Notes under the pieces: model-generated
Databases searched by the model: none
What the model saw: only the letters and a program-made list of their open reading frames with translations
Told to the model about the DNA's origin: nothing
Shown here: piece by piece, positions 35,941 through 46,074 of the stretch
Layout: each line of letters opens with the position of its first letter
Numbering within the stretch: position 1 is the stretch's first letter
NCBI RefSeq assembly: GCF_026914265.1
Contig: NC_069136.1
Location: 34,588,406-34,652,405 of the forward strand
Source: Mya arenaria
Lineage: Eukaryota > Mollusca > Bivalvia > Myida > Myidae
Direction of reading: 5' to 3'
Length of the DNA: 64,000 nt
Translations under genes and position numbers: made by a program

Positions 35941-37662
35941 TCATTGAATCATTTTAAACAGTTTCAGCTTTTTAAAGCCTTTCGCACTGTTGGTCACGGC
36001 CATTCTCGAGCCATCCCTGGAGACGGCAACGGCGCACAGAAACTTCATGTCGACCTCACATGACGTCAGTATATACCCGTCGGGCGATATCGGAATGACG
36101 GAATTTGTATTTTCATTGCAGACAAATACGGAATCATCGGGGCCCACACAGGCGCCTGTCGGTTCCCGTATCCGGTCATCCTTCACCTCGGTGATCTTGC
36201 CGGATACGGTGTTATACATGTAAACTGTGTGAGCAAACCTGTCCGTAAGGACAAGACTATCCCGGAATGGTAGGTTGGTGCATCTACTTTCATCAAGCGT
36301 ATACGTCTTTCCAGGAAACTTCACGTTATCAACGTCGCTCTCCTTGCCGTCCACGTCGATGAATCGGACAGGCCGGGGATCGTCCATCGTGATCACTACG
36401 AACGTGCGGTCATTTAGGGGACAGATGGAGTAGCAGTAGGTGGACGTGGTAAGTGTCTTCATCAGTGTGATCGTGTTGTCACTGCCCACTGTTAGCAGGC
36501 AGACTGTTCGGATATCTCCGGCACTGACAGTTACTGCAATATTGTTATCAGAGTAAGAAGTTACGTCCCTAGGATATGTCTTAAATTTATAAAATGTGTC
36601 GAGCCTCTTCAGTGTGTCACTCAAGATAAAACATTTACAGTTGATCTGATCCACGGCGACGATTCTCTCGTCCGGCAGGAAGTCCAGCCCACTTACAAAC
36701 GGCTCCCTCTGGTCGTCCCCTGTCTTAACGAGGTCCATGGTCTTTAATAGCTGCAGACGCACGGCTGATTGTGTTTTTGGCTCTTGTGTTTTATTTAATG
36801 AGAATAATGAGACATCAGTATTCTTTGTTTTAAAAAAGTTTTCGTTGATTTTTAGCTCAACTTTAACGGTAAAATCATTCTTCAACAAAGTGTTCAGTTT
36901 GTGTGCTACCTTGTATTGCGTCCTTTTAAGAATGTGGTTTAGAATGAATATTTCCGGTTCCGTTCCATTCTCACGAACGCTATCCAACATTGCCAAATGC
37001 ATGTCGAGTTCTTTCTTCATGTTTTCAGCCGCATTTCTCCTCGTATTTAGACGTTCGTCTTCCTGTGTGTTATGGTTTGTCATTTCGCTGACAATTCGCG
37101 CCTTGGCTTCCTCAATTTTCTTTAATAACTCTTCCTTGTAAATATCAATTTCTTTATCGATTTCTTCAACTCGCGAAACGTTGTTCAATTGATTCTCCTT
37201 GCATTTCATTATAACTCCGGAGGCAGTAATAATAGATGCGCGTATCTTTTCCCTTTCAGTATCTTTCACATTCTTAGCGACCTTTGCTATTTCGTGGATA
37301 TTATCGCATTTACGATGAAAAGAAAAGGCACATAATTCACAGCACAAATCTTCGTGGTCTTCACAGTGAAACATGAACACTCGTTTATGTTCGCTACACT
37401 GATCTAGTCCCTTCATATCGACATCTGGCTTGACACAGGCTTCATGGGCAGCCACGATATCATGTTCATCTACCTTTGCCATGTGCCCCTTGTGAACAAC
37501 ACAGCAGTCATCGCATAGATATACCTTGCATGTATTACAAAACAACGAAGCGAGTTCTGACCTGTCCCGACGACGACAGGGTTCACACTTGCTCCCGATT
37601 CTTGCACCGACGACGTCACTAGCACATTCTAGAAGTTTATCGTCATTTCTCCCTGAAGCCAT
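35941..37662 (-). CDS. RING-less TRIM-like protein, 573 residues, intact (copy 2)
   Basis: A single uninterrupted exon. B-box 1 is at residues 26-60 (C26, C29, C42, C45, C50, C53, H57, H60) and B-box 2 at 89-119 (C89, H92, C100, H103, C108, C111, H116). A K/E-rich coiled coil covers about 130-265. A C-terminal beta-propeller (NHL-like blades, FLPDERIVAVD, DRFAHTVYMYN, ISPDGYILTS) fills about 315-573. No RING finger precedes the B-boxes and the start ATG has good context (AAACTATGG), so this is not a 5' truncation by frame. B-boxes and coiled coils mediate multimerisation; propellers in TRIM-NHL proteins bind RNA or protein. E3 ligase activity cannot be assumed without RING. Large bivalve families of this type are often discussed in immunity; that role is inference here. 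Confidence 0.9.
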   Translation of the reverse strand: MASGRNDDKLLECASDVVGARIGSKCEPCRRRDRSELASLFCNTCKVYLCDDCCVVHKGHMAKVDEHDIVAAHEACVKPDVDMKGLDQCSEHKRVFMFHCEDHEDLCCELCAFSFHRKCDNIHEIAKVAKNVKDTEREKIRASIITASGVIMKCKENQLNNVSRVEEIDKEIDIYKEELLKKIEEAKARIVSEMTNHNTQEDERLNTRRNAAENMKKELDMHLAMLDSVRENGTEPEIFILNHILKRTQYKVAHKLNTLLKNDFTVKVELKINENFFKTKNTDVSLFSLNKTQEPKTQSAVRLQLLKTMDLVKTGDDQREPFVSGLDFLPDERIVAVDQINCKCFILSDTLKRLDTFYKFKTYPRDVTSYSDNNIAVTVSAGDIRTVCLLTVGSDNTITLMKTLTTSTYCYSICPLNDRTFVVITMDDPRPVRFIDVDGKESDVDNVKFPGKTYTLDESRCTNLPFRDSLVLTDRFAHTVYMYNTVSGKITEVKDDRIREPTGACVGPDDSVFVCNENTNSVIPISPDGYILTSCEVDMKFLCAVAVSRDGSRMAVTNSAKGFKKLKLFKMIQ

Positions 37663-38214
37663 AGTTTTCTTGTTAAGTTAGTGCCTTTTAATGTATAAAA
37701 CAGGCGTGGGATGAAACACTCATGCACTATCGATTTAAAAATAGTTTAAACCGAAATCCACCCACTTCCGATCAAAAAAATGTAGAATGTTTCAAAAGTC
37801 CATATATTTGATAAGCGTATCTATATCAAATGCTCCTTTAAACGTTCAACAAGGCCAGATAATGAAACTTCTGCGTACAATCTTTAAACTTCAATATGAA
37901 TTGAGTGTGATCGTTTTTAAAAATATTTGAAATATGGAGGAATATGCATGACTTTGCGTTTACACTTCAGCTAATAAATCCTTGGTTTATACCATTATAT
38001 TTTTAATGAATTTCTTTAAAATCGTTTTGAGTTTACACTAGCGCATTCGGTGTCCGCCGCCCCGCCTCCAAAATATTCCAAGTTTACCTTCTTCTTCGAC
38101 ATAGTAGAAAAAATAATAAAATACACTCAAAATGAACTATTTCGGACTAGACATTGTTCAAATTTGCTTAATAAAGTATCCCAAAACCTTCATGCCAACA
38201 TTATAAGTCAAATA

Positions 38215-38320
38215 AATTCCGGTTCTGAGGGAGGGGTGCAAGTCAAGGAAACGTCACGCCTCCTCAGTTTAGCCCCCCTTTCCGTCAAATCCTGGAGCCG
38301 CCCCTGGTTTATTCATGAGA
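38215..38320 (-). repeat. Dispersed repeat fragment (GGGGCGGCTCCAGGATTTG)
   Basis: The minus strand reads CAGGGGCGGCTCCAGGATTT then a G-rich run. Related words occur at 17820-17870 (GGGGTAGATCCAGG) and 57765-57810 (GAGGCGGCTCCAGGG), so this is a dispersed repeat end of unknown class. Confidence 0.5.
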
Positions 38321-38439
38321 GGTGAGTTTCTATGATCTGCATTATTAAAAAGAAAAAAAAAGAAATATGGAAAGTTGTTTCCTATTTGGCCAATGTCATC
38401 ACTTTCGTTTTCTTCACAATAGGACCACATAACTTCATG

Positions 38440-39330
38440 TAATGTTGTAGAGGACCTCAAGTCGATGCCACTCACCAAATATCAAATATGTTGGCCTGGC
38501 GGTTTTGGGCAAGGAATTCTTAAAGCTGCACTCTCACAGATTGACAGTTTTGACATGTTTTATTTCATTTGTCTCAAAATCTGCTGAATAAAGCATCAAC
38601 AATCATCATTTAAATAAGATACTCCACAATAGAACATTTCTCAATTGTTCGTAAAATGGCCGAAAATTTCAATTTTCTTAAAGTGTTAACTACGCTCTTA
38701 GCTATAAAACATCAATTTTCGACCATAAATATGAAGAACTGCGATCTTACCTTTAGGCAGTCTTCTTATAGTACTATTGTACTGCCATTTACTCATAGGC
38801 TCATTTCAAGTCACACAAAATGTCGAAACGATCCATCTATGAGAATGCAGCTTCAAAGTGTTTCCTTATATTAATCTAAGTCAAGCTAGTGATATCTGGT
38901 TTGGGGCTAATATTGTCCCCAGCTGAGTACTTATAAAATACTAAGGTAGACGATTCCTCATACCAAATATCAAACCTCTTGGCCTTAAAATATATTCTAA
39001 AAAAGTTATTATATAAATATGTAAACTATTTGAAAATAGGAGCCAAAAGTCCACGTAGACGATACTAGTATGTACCAACTAACCTCTAGGCCTTGTAGTT
39101 TTGGATTTAATATTTTTAAGTGTCTTCGTTGATAAGATCATTTCTAATCCAGTGACTCCCGGCCCACGGGGCGGGGCAACTATTGTGAACAAATATCCCG
39201 TTCCATTGGATTTGACGTTGTGTAGTGTTAAAATCTAAGTAATGCAAATATGTTTAAAAGTTACCGAAGGGGCGGTGACAACTCACATCTGCATAACTTT
39301 CAGGTTGTTTGGTAAGGATCTAACAGACGA
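38440..39330. repeat. Dispersed repeat with recurring ACCAAATATCAAA words
   Basis: CACCAAATATCAAATATGTTGGCCT (38473), ATACCAAATATCAAACCTCT (38960) and ACCAACTAACCTCTAGGCCT (39075) recur loosely, split by the TTAA-flanked MITE at 38524-38852. No coding potential is seen. Confidence 0.5.
38524..38852. mobile_element. TTAA-flanked MITE (piggyBac/Kolobok-like), 329 bp
   Basis: The left end AGCTGCACTCTCACAGATTG and right end (reverse complement) AGCTGCATTCTCATAGATGG are inverted repeats that continue imperfectly to about 35 bp. Left flank TTAA; right flank TCAA, a decayed TTAA. Same family as 42588-42750. TTAA targets are typical of piggyBac and Kolobok elements. Confidence 0.8.
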
Positions 39331-40055
39331 TGATACACGAAAATACCACAATCAAATTACTTGGATTCGGACGAGATTATTTTAAACGTGTACACTTATA
39401 CAATTATATGTCTAACAAGTAAACCTCCCAGGGACAACCTTTGACGACTGATATATTTGAAATAAGTTTGTTAGTAGTTATTAGACCTTGGTTCATACAG
39501 ATCATCTAGCAAAAAGATTTGTTATGTTTTGTCGTCATGACGACGAGAGTTCTTCATCATTCAAGGAATGTGAAAGAATATCACCAAGGGAACAATATAT
39601 TGAAGCTTCTAACATGGGTTTTCATATGTGAAAACACACATATTGTAAGCACATATAATACAATAGTTTGTGTACATTAAGATAGCTAAAACTTTTATTA
39701 AGAATATGAGGTAAAGATCTAAAGGATTTTTGTAGTATATTCAGGACCATTCCTTTTGATATAAGTGCAAATTTTCTCTTATCTATGAAGAAAATTAAAG
39801 ATTTTTTTACAAAGAACATTTTTAAGATATGTCAGGTTAATCTATCAATCTTTTGAGGGTGTTTATGCTGGATATAAACATTGCTCATATAGTGCATTCA
39901 GTATTGCTCACAGTTTCCATTCTGTGTACATTGATGATATCCAGTGGTTCAGTGAAGATATTGTGTGACATTTAGGAAATTGGGATTCATTTTTATTCTA
40001 GGTATTTTAATTTGAGTATTACTTATATGAAATTTATTTTGAACTGCTGCTAGCT
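39330..40055. other. Intergenic; nothing recognised
   Basis: AT-rich DNA with only short frames and no supported gene or repeat. Confidence 0.4.
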
Positions 40056-40059
40056 TATA

Positions 40060-41825
40060 AATTTTGTTGTTGTTACATACAGAAGGGAACTAAAAATAAG
40101 AAGTAAATTAAGTTGGCAGGTCTCCTTAATTATTTATTTTTTTGCCAATCATATACATGGATGTATCAAGCTTTGTCTGAAATGCAGAGGCCATGGTCCT
40201 TAAGTCCATATTTAATTTTTACTACTTAAACAATTATTAAACAAAATTCAATAACATGTTTGATATACATTATATGTATACAAATCAATATTCTACCACG
40301 GGCGCCATACATTGTCTTTGGACACTTCATTGACTGCATCTGCGTTACTTCGGTAAAATGACAAACAACCATCTGACCCCAAAGATTTACATCGGGTTGG
40401 TAATTGGCTGTCAGCGGACAGGTCGAAATTTGAAAATCCAGAATCACTGCTCTCGAAACTCAAACCCGAAATGCTTGAATTATGTATGATGACGTCATCG
40501 TCGCCTTTTGTCATCCGCGAGATCGACGAATATTCTGGAATTCTCATAGAGGATATTGTGATTTGACTCGTTAATCCACTCAACCGTTCGTCCGATCTTC
40601 TCGGCGTTGACATGAACACGGCCTGTTGGTTATGGCCTTAATGACTATATGTTTAGGGCTCTTGATTCTCAATCAGCGGAAATCGATTCTCCTCTGCTTC
40701 AATTCGTCCTTTAGCAGCCTGACTGCTATTCTGCTTCTGCGCATAGACGCTCCTCAAATGTCCACTCACAATGGTCGCCACTACCGGATCACAAGCGTCG
40801 TCTGATACTCTGTATGCGACAGCTTCCCGTAAGCAATCCAGGAAACCGGTCTGGTAAGAGGTTGCGGATGAGGCGGCTTCTGTGGCTTCGTTGGCGACAC
40901 GAACTGCCCTTTGCTGATGCTGGAGCCGCTTCATATGGAACACGGTGATCTCCAGGCTGTCCGCCTTGTCCACACGCGTCATCGGTGACACCTAAAATAG
41001 CATATAATTTGTAAATTTAAAAAACTCATACTTTTCAATTAATTTTAATAAAGCTACATTTTAGAAAATATTTTAAATTTCCATGATGAGGTTTTAGTAT
41101 ATGTCATCTTATTTCATTGACTATCCTTATTTTAATGTTTATAGGTTATCTTAATTAGCAATGCAAATAAAAAGGACGCATACAATGTCTTTTGGCGAAC
41201 TAAATTAAAATTGAAAGGCTTGACTGATGTAAATTTTGAAAGCTACATTACCTACAATCATGTGTATTTTCGATATATATTTAATACATTAATTTGTAAG
41301 AATCACATTTGAAACATGTCATGCCGGTGCGTACCTATTGTCGAATAGTGTCCTCGATAAGGAGCTTTAGGTGATCAATACTCGCGTTCATCCTATTATG
41401 GCGTTGACGTTCAAATAGGGGCTTGCGTATTTAAAATACAATATTAAATGAGGAGTACATGTAGATATACTTCAATAGTATATGCATTGTAAGAAATAGT
41501 GTTCATCCCCACTAGGGTGTGGGGTTCGCTCGCAAATCTTAAAAAAATAATCAAATGTAAAAAATAGATGGGACATTTAGACGGCTTAGGCTCGCGGAGG
41601 TTTATATATTTTCTTCTCTCTTAGAAACTTTGAATGTTCTTGAAAGAATTCATGAATATTTTCTTTCTTTTTATCATTCCTTTTTTGTGTTGATGAAACT
41701 TACACATGATTCAATGTAACTAAGTTAAACTTACTTATGTTATTTTGATCACGTTTAAAATTAAGCTATGAGATGTCTCTTGTTCGGATTAACTTAGAAG
41801 ATATTGAAGCAAATAGACAAAGACT
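40060..41825. other. Segmental duplication copy B (pairs with 1666-5585)
   Basis: Collinear with copy A apart from the 2.2-kb transposon, which is absent here. Around 40270-40290 the sequence TATATGTATACAAATCAATATTC is the empty target site. Confidence 0.8.
40293..41430 (-). pseudogene. HES-like bHLH-Orange repressor, copy B, stop-bearing
   Basis: Exon at 41335-41430 encodes basic region plus helix 1 (RKPLFERQRHNRMNASIDHL); its acceptor AG reads AA and its last codon CAG has become TAG. Exon at 40293-40991 (acceptor CTATTTTAG) has helix 2 (VDKADSLEITVFHMKRLQ), an Orange domain (SYQTGFLDCLREAVAYRV), then two in-frame TAA codons near 40653 and 40643 where copy A reads TAT and CAA. The same frame resumes to a perfect C-terminal NVWRPW stop (40293-40307). 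WRPW recruits Groucho/TLE in Hairy/E(spl) proteins. The conserved reading frame apart from point changes suggests recent loss. Both copies in the window are broken in different ways, so they decayed independently. Confidence 0.85.
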
Positions 41826-41829
41826 TGAC

Positions 41830-42580
41830 ACCTTAAAAGTTATTGCCAATTTGCCTCAAATTAGTTTCAACTCTTTAATTAGTCAAATAAATGAGTAAAT
41901 CTAATTTAATATGATTGTAACTGAATTCAGTCAATCCAAAACTTCCTTCAACATATTCAAAATTAAATTTGGAAGACTCGTGTCCTACCGTTCGTTGGCT
42001 AGTTAGTTATCGCTTTAGGGGTTATTTTAGAAACAAACCATTGCGTTCAATCCTGGCTTCCAAGATCTTGTCGGGCCATGATTACGAACAGTCTCAAGTC
42101 TGACTTTAGACTCAAATGGCAAAATTGCAAATCTTCATTTCATTGTTACTTTCTTTCTAGTTGAGTTTTAATGATGAAATTGGCTGGAGGTGTTTTCTAT
42201 TCGAAATTTCATTAATATTTACTTTTATTTTTGTAAAACGAATGAAAAAGATTCTTTGAAATTTAATAAAAGTATTTTTCTGTGTCTGAGTCTAGACTTG
42301 TACATGCGACTGTCCGTAATCATATTAGCCCAAACCCAGACTTAAGACTCAAATTTGCAAATGTGTCACTTTCTTTCCAGCGATAACTGTTAAAATTATA
42401 AGCACATAAAAGCTCCACTAACATATAGATTGATGTTGTTGGTGATAATGGTAGTTTTGGACATTGTTATTTCGCCTTCGTCGATATGTCTATAACTTCT
42501 AAACGAATGTTGATCAATACTCGTTACAGTTTTATAATATATTAATACAGTTACGTATTCCAAGACATAAATGAGTTAAA
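41830..42580. other. Intergenic with a duplicated short block
   Basis: AGACTCAAATGGCAAAATTG...GTTACTTTCTTTCTAG (42108-42163) recurs as AAGACTCAAATTTGC...TGTCACTTTCTTTCCAG (42344-42380). Both end in acceptor-like TTTCTAG/TTTCCAG, but no coding exon follows. Confidence 0.4.
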
Positions 42581-42587
42581 TTATTAA

Positions 42588-42750
42588 AGCTGCACTCTCA
42601 CAGATTTACTGTTTTGACAACTTTTTTTTATTTTTTGTCTTTGAATTAGATTTTTTGCGTAAATATCTGCTAACCAGTGATGAAAGACAAAAATTTGCTC
42701 GTTCCAAGACAAAAAAGTTGTCAACACGTTCAATCTGTGAGAGTGCAGCT
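42588..42750. mobile_element. TTAA-flanked MITE, 163 bp, near-palindromic
   Basis: The ends AGCTGCACTCTCACAGATT and AATCTGTGAGAGTGCAGCT are inverted, and similarity continues inward (GACAACTTTTT...AAAAAGTTGTC), so most of the element folds back. It is flanked by intact TTAA duplications at 42584-42587 and 42751-42754. Confidence 0.9.
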
Positions 42751-42754
42751 TTAA

Positions 42755-43685
42755 GAACAGGCCTTGTCAACTCAACACGTTTATTCTTTCAAATTCATTT
42801 ACATCATGAGAATATTGAGGTACATGATATAGACTCCAATGTAGAGGCTCACATGAATTATAGAAAATATAAAATATGGAAATATTACAACGTTGGTATA
42901 ATGGTATTTTATATACACCTTAGAAAACTCATAACTGAGCCGTTTTTGATATCGAATAACTTGTCGATTAATCAATATTCCGGCATGGAATTTTGTGTAT
43001 CGCCTATTTTAACGTTCATTTTTTTTTTTTATTGCAGCAAGCTCAACCCAATATTAACCGAGATATGGCCATTCATATACCTGCTTAGATATAAGTTTTC
43101 CTAAGTATTTTAAAGGGTTTCATCATGGTATCCGATACACAGTTAAATGATAAACGAGATAAATATAACAAATGAGCTTTTTAGGCTATTTCGTGCCGGA
43201 TTTCAATTGAAATAAAAGACTGAAATACAATATGCAAATACTTTATCGGTTATGTATTTTCGGTAAGTTAGTTTTATAATAGTTTGAGATGTTTGATGCG
43301 ATTATCAGGCATCAAATATTAACATTTATCTATGACGAGCTTATATGTGGGTTGAAAACCTTAAAGTACCTTTCCGACGGAGACTCACATTTGTAAAATA
43401 ATACAAGGAAGGCAAGATTGTGAGGAGGCGCGTAGAGGGGAGTTGGGAGGCGGAGGGGTGGGGTACAGCTTAATCACTATGCACTACGTAATCTTTGTTA
43501 AAAGTATTCATTTGTAGCAAAATATTGCCTTCTGGCGTAGCATTTAGGACGCAATTTATCACGTGGTATACACACACTGTAGTTATATCGAAGATCATAT
43601 CAAAGAGAAGATCATACGTACTCTGCATTAATTCTGTGATCAAATCTGAATCAAATTATTATTACACATATTTTATAATTGGTAT
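42755..43685. other. Intergenic; nothing recognised
   Basis: The plus frame at 42655-43104 starts inside the MITE and shows no family signature; it is likely chance. A GC-rich purine tract lies at 43425-43460. Confidence 0.4.
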
Positions 43686-43686
43686 T

Positions 43687-43970
43687 GTCATCAGTTTTCG
43701 TGGCCGAGTGGTTAATGCGATTGAATAGAAATCCATTGGGATTTACCCGCGCAGGTTCGAATCCTGCCGACAAGGTAGAATATTTTGTTAAAAAGTTCTT
43801 GTTCCAAATTGTAGGCATTCGTCACAGGCGGTATGGCACTGTCAGAGAATCCCCGGGAGATTTCTACAGTTATAAACTGGGAAGTGGTGGTTCCACTCGT
43901 CTTCTCTTTAACTCCATCCAACAGAGGTTTGAGGCACGATTTTGGTGCGGAACTGGACCATTTCAATGAC
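43687..43970 (+). mobile_element. tRNA-Ser-like SINE, copy 2
   Basis: The head TTCGTGGCCGAGTGGTTAAT and CGCGCAGGTTCGAATCCTGC are close to tRNA-Ser A and B boxes. The body matches 34102-34350 and ends CCATTTCAATGACTG. The 109-bp satellite begins about 50 bp downstream. Confidence 0.85.
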
Positions 43971-44024
43971 TGAACAACGGATTGTTTGTGTTTATGCTGT
44001 AGAGGTAAGCCAAATATTTCGAGC

Positions 44025-45260
44025 CGTGAACACACCTTCATAACCCCTGGATAGGTAACTTATAGCCAGACCGGGGCTCAATCCCGGGACCACCCACTGT
44101 CAAGGTGAGTGTAATACAGACTGCGCTACCGAGCCATGAACACACCTTCATAACACCTGGATAGTTAACGTATAGTAAGACCGAGGCTCAATCCAGGGAC
44201 CACCCGCTGTCAAGGTAAGTGTAATACCGACTACGCTATCGAGCCGTGAACACACCTTCATAACACCTGGATAGGTAACTTATAGTCAGACCGGGGCTCA
44301 ATCCCGGAACCACCCACTGTCAAGGTGAGTGTAATACAGACTGCGCTACCGAGCCGTGAACACACCTTTATAACACCTGGATAGGTATGTATAGCCAGAC
44401 CGGGGCTCAATCCCGGGACCACCCGCTCTCAAGGTGAGTGTAATACAGACTGCGCTACCGAGCCGTGAACACACCTTCATAACACCTGGATAGGTAACGT
44501 ATAACCAGACCGGGGCTCAATCCCGGGACCACCCGCTCTCAAGGTTAGTGTAATACAGATTGCACTACCGAGCCGTAAACACACCTTCATAACACCTGAT
44601 AAGGTAACGTTTAGCCAGACCGGGACTCAATCACGGGAACCACTTGTGTCAAGGTGAGTGTAATACAGACTATGCTACCGAGCCGCGTACACGCCTTCAT
44701 AACACCTGGATATGTAACGAATAGCGATACCGGGCCTCAATCCCGGGACCACCCGCTGTCAAGGTGAGTGTAATACAGACTGCTCTACCGAGCCGCGTAC
44801 ACACCTTCATAATACCTGGATAGGTAACGTATAGCCAGACCGGGGCTCAATCCCGGGACCACCCGCTGTCAAGGTGAGTGTAATACAGACTGCGCTACCG
44901 AGCCGTGAACACACCTTCTTAACACCTGGATAGGTAACGTTTAGCCAGACCGAGACTCAATCCCGGGACCACCCGCTGTCAAGGTGAGTGTAATACAGAC
45001 TGCACTACCGAGCCATGAACACACCTTCATAACACCTGGATATGTAACGTTTAGCCAGACCGGGACTCAATCCCGGGAACCACCCGTTGTCAAGGTGAGT
45101 GTAATACTTACTGCAATATCGAGCCGTGAACACACCTTCATAACACCTGGATAGTTAACGTATAGCCAGACCGTGGCTTAATCACGGGACCACCCGCTGT
45201 CAAGGTGAGTGTAATACAGACTGCGCTACCGAGCCATGAACACTCCTTCATAAGACCTGT
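44025..45260. repeat. 109-bp satellite, block I, about 11 units
   Basis: CGAGCCGTGAACACACCTTC recurs every 109-110 bp. Read on the minus strand each unit has an A-box-like TAGCGCAGTCTG and, about 45 nt later, a B-box-like GGATTGAGCCC. On the plus strand each has CAAGGTGAGTG, a perfect 5' splice donor word. The block ends where segment S1 begins. Confidence 0.97.
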
Positions 45261-45261
45261 A

Positions 45262-46074
45262 TAGGTAACATTACCCTGACAATCTAATTACCGCATTGAA
45301 CCGAAATTGTTTCACTTCCGTAAAAGGTACCTCAATAATTTTAATGAAAATAATAGTGCGACGAACCAAGCATGTCCAAAAAATTACCCGTTAATGCGTT
45401 GTGTCCATTCGGAACTCCTCGCCCATTTTCCATCGAAAAAATCCTCGGATGTATGCCGGTTCATCAGAAGAAGTCGTTCGTATTTTTATATTCAATAATA
45501 TATATAATGATCATATTTATACTAGTGTTGATTATTTTTTGTGTGTTAACATGTATGCTGTATATCTTAGTTTAAATTGATTGTCAGTGAAGTGTATTAT
45601 TGCATAAATAATCAAGATTCCCAAGAGTAAAGTCATTCAGTTTAACTGCTAATTTGAAATTACTACGCGCTCTATTACAGCGTAGTTAAAATGTAAAGGT
45701 GTCTGACATTGCAAATCGTCCATATACATCCGAGGTGGCTTTCGATGGAAAACGGCCTAGGAGTTCCGAATGCGCTTTTTTCATGTTGTCCCGATCAATC
45801 TGTATCTGACTTACCGCCAACAATGCACGTAGCTCACAGTGTGCCTTGAAGACTTTGTATCGAGATTAAAACATTGTTATAAGTTTATTTTTTTTCATTT
45901 TAGGAGATTGCAAATTTCGTGTTAGATTGAAATAACATCTTTACTGACTGAATTCATTAATGAAATGACTCTTGAAAACGTCTGACATTTGGAAAAAAAT
46001 AGTATCTCCAGCAAGAGGGGGGGGAGGCTGCATAAACTCGATATGAGTCAAAACTTTTCTTATTGATACGCATA
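45262..46074. other. Segment S1: truncated copy of the duplicated unit start, inside the satellite
   Basis: It is nearly identical to 50886-51706 and 58560-59370 (offsets 5,624 and 13,297). It stops at ACGCATA (46074), where satellite resumes mid-unit, whereas the other copies run on into AATTAACTTCC. It contains a foldback element (45403-45775). The short plus frames repeated in all three copies (MFHFRKRYLNNF...) show no family match and lie over the foldback, so I do not call them genes. Confidence 0.85.
45403..45775. mobile_element. Foldback MITE in S1 (copies 51027-51399, 58700-59072)
   Basis: ATTCGGAACTCCTCGCCCAT at 45405 pairs imperfectly with the inverted GATGGAAAACGGCCTAGGAG at 45746, arms of about 50 bp around a 270-bp loop. 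The loop has a smaller hairpin ACTACGC/GCGTAGT (45662-45687). A single arm occurs at 6779. Target duplication not resolved. Confidence 0.65.

Noticed and set aside
45307-45575. Short frames repeated three times (45307, 50931, 58604)
   Set aside because: Repetition is explained by segmental duplication, and they overlap a foldback MITE; no family signature or splice support.
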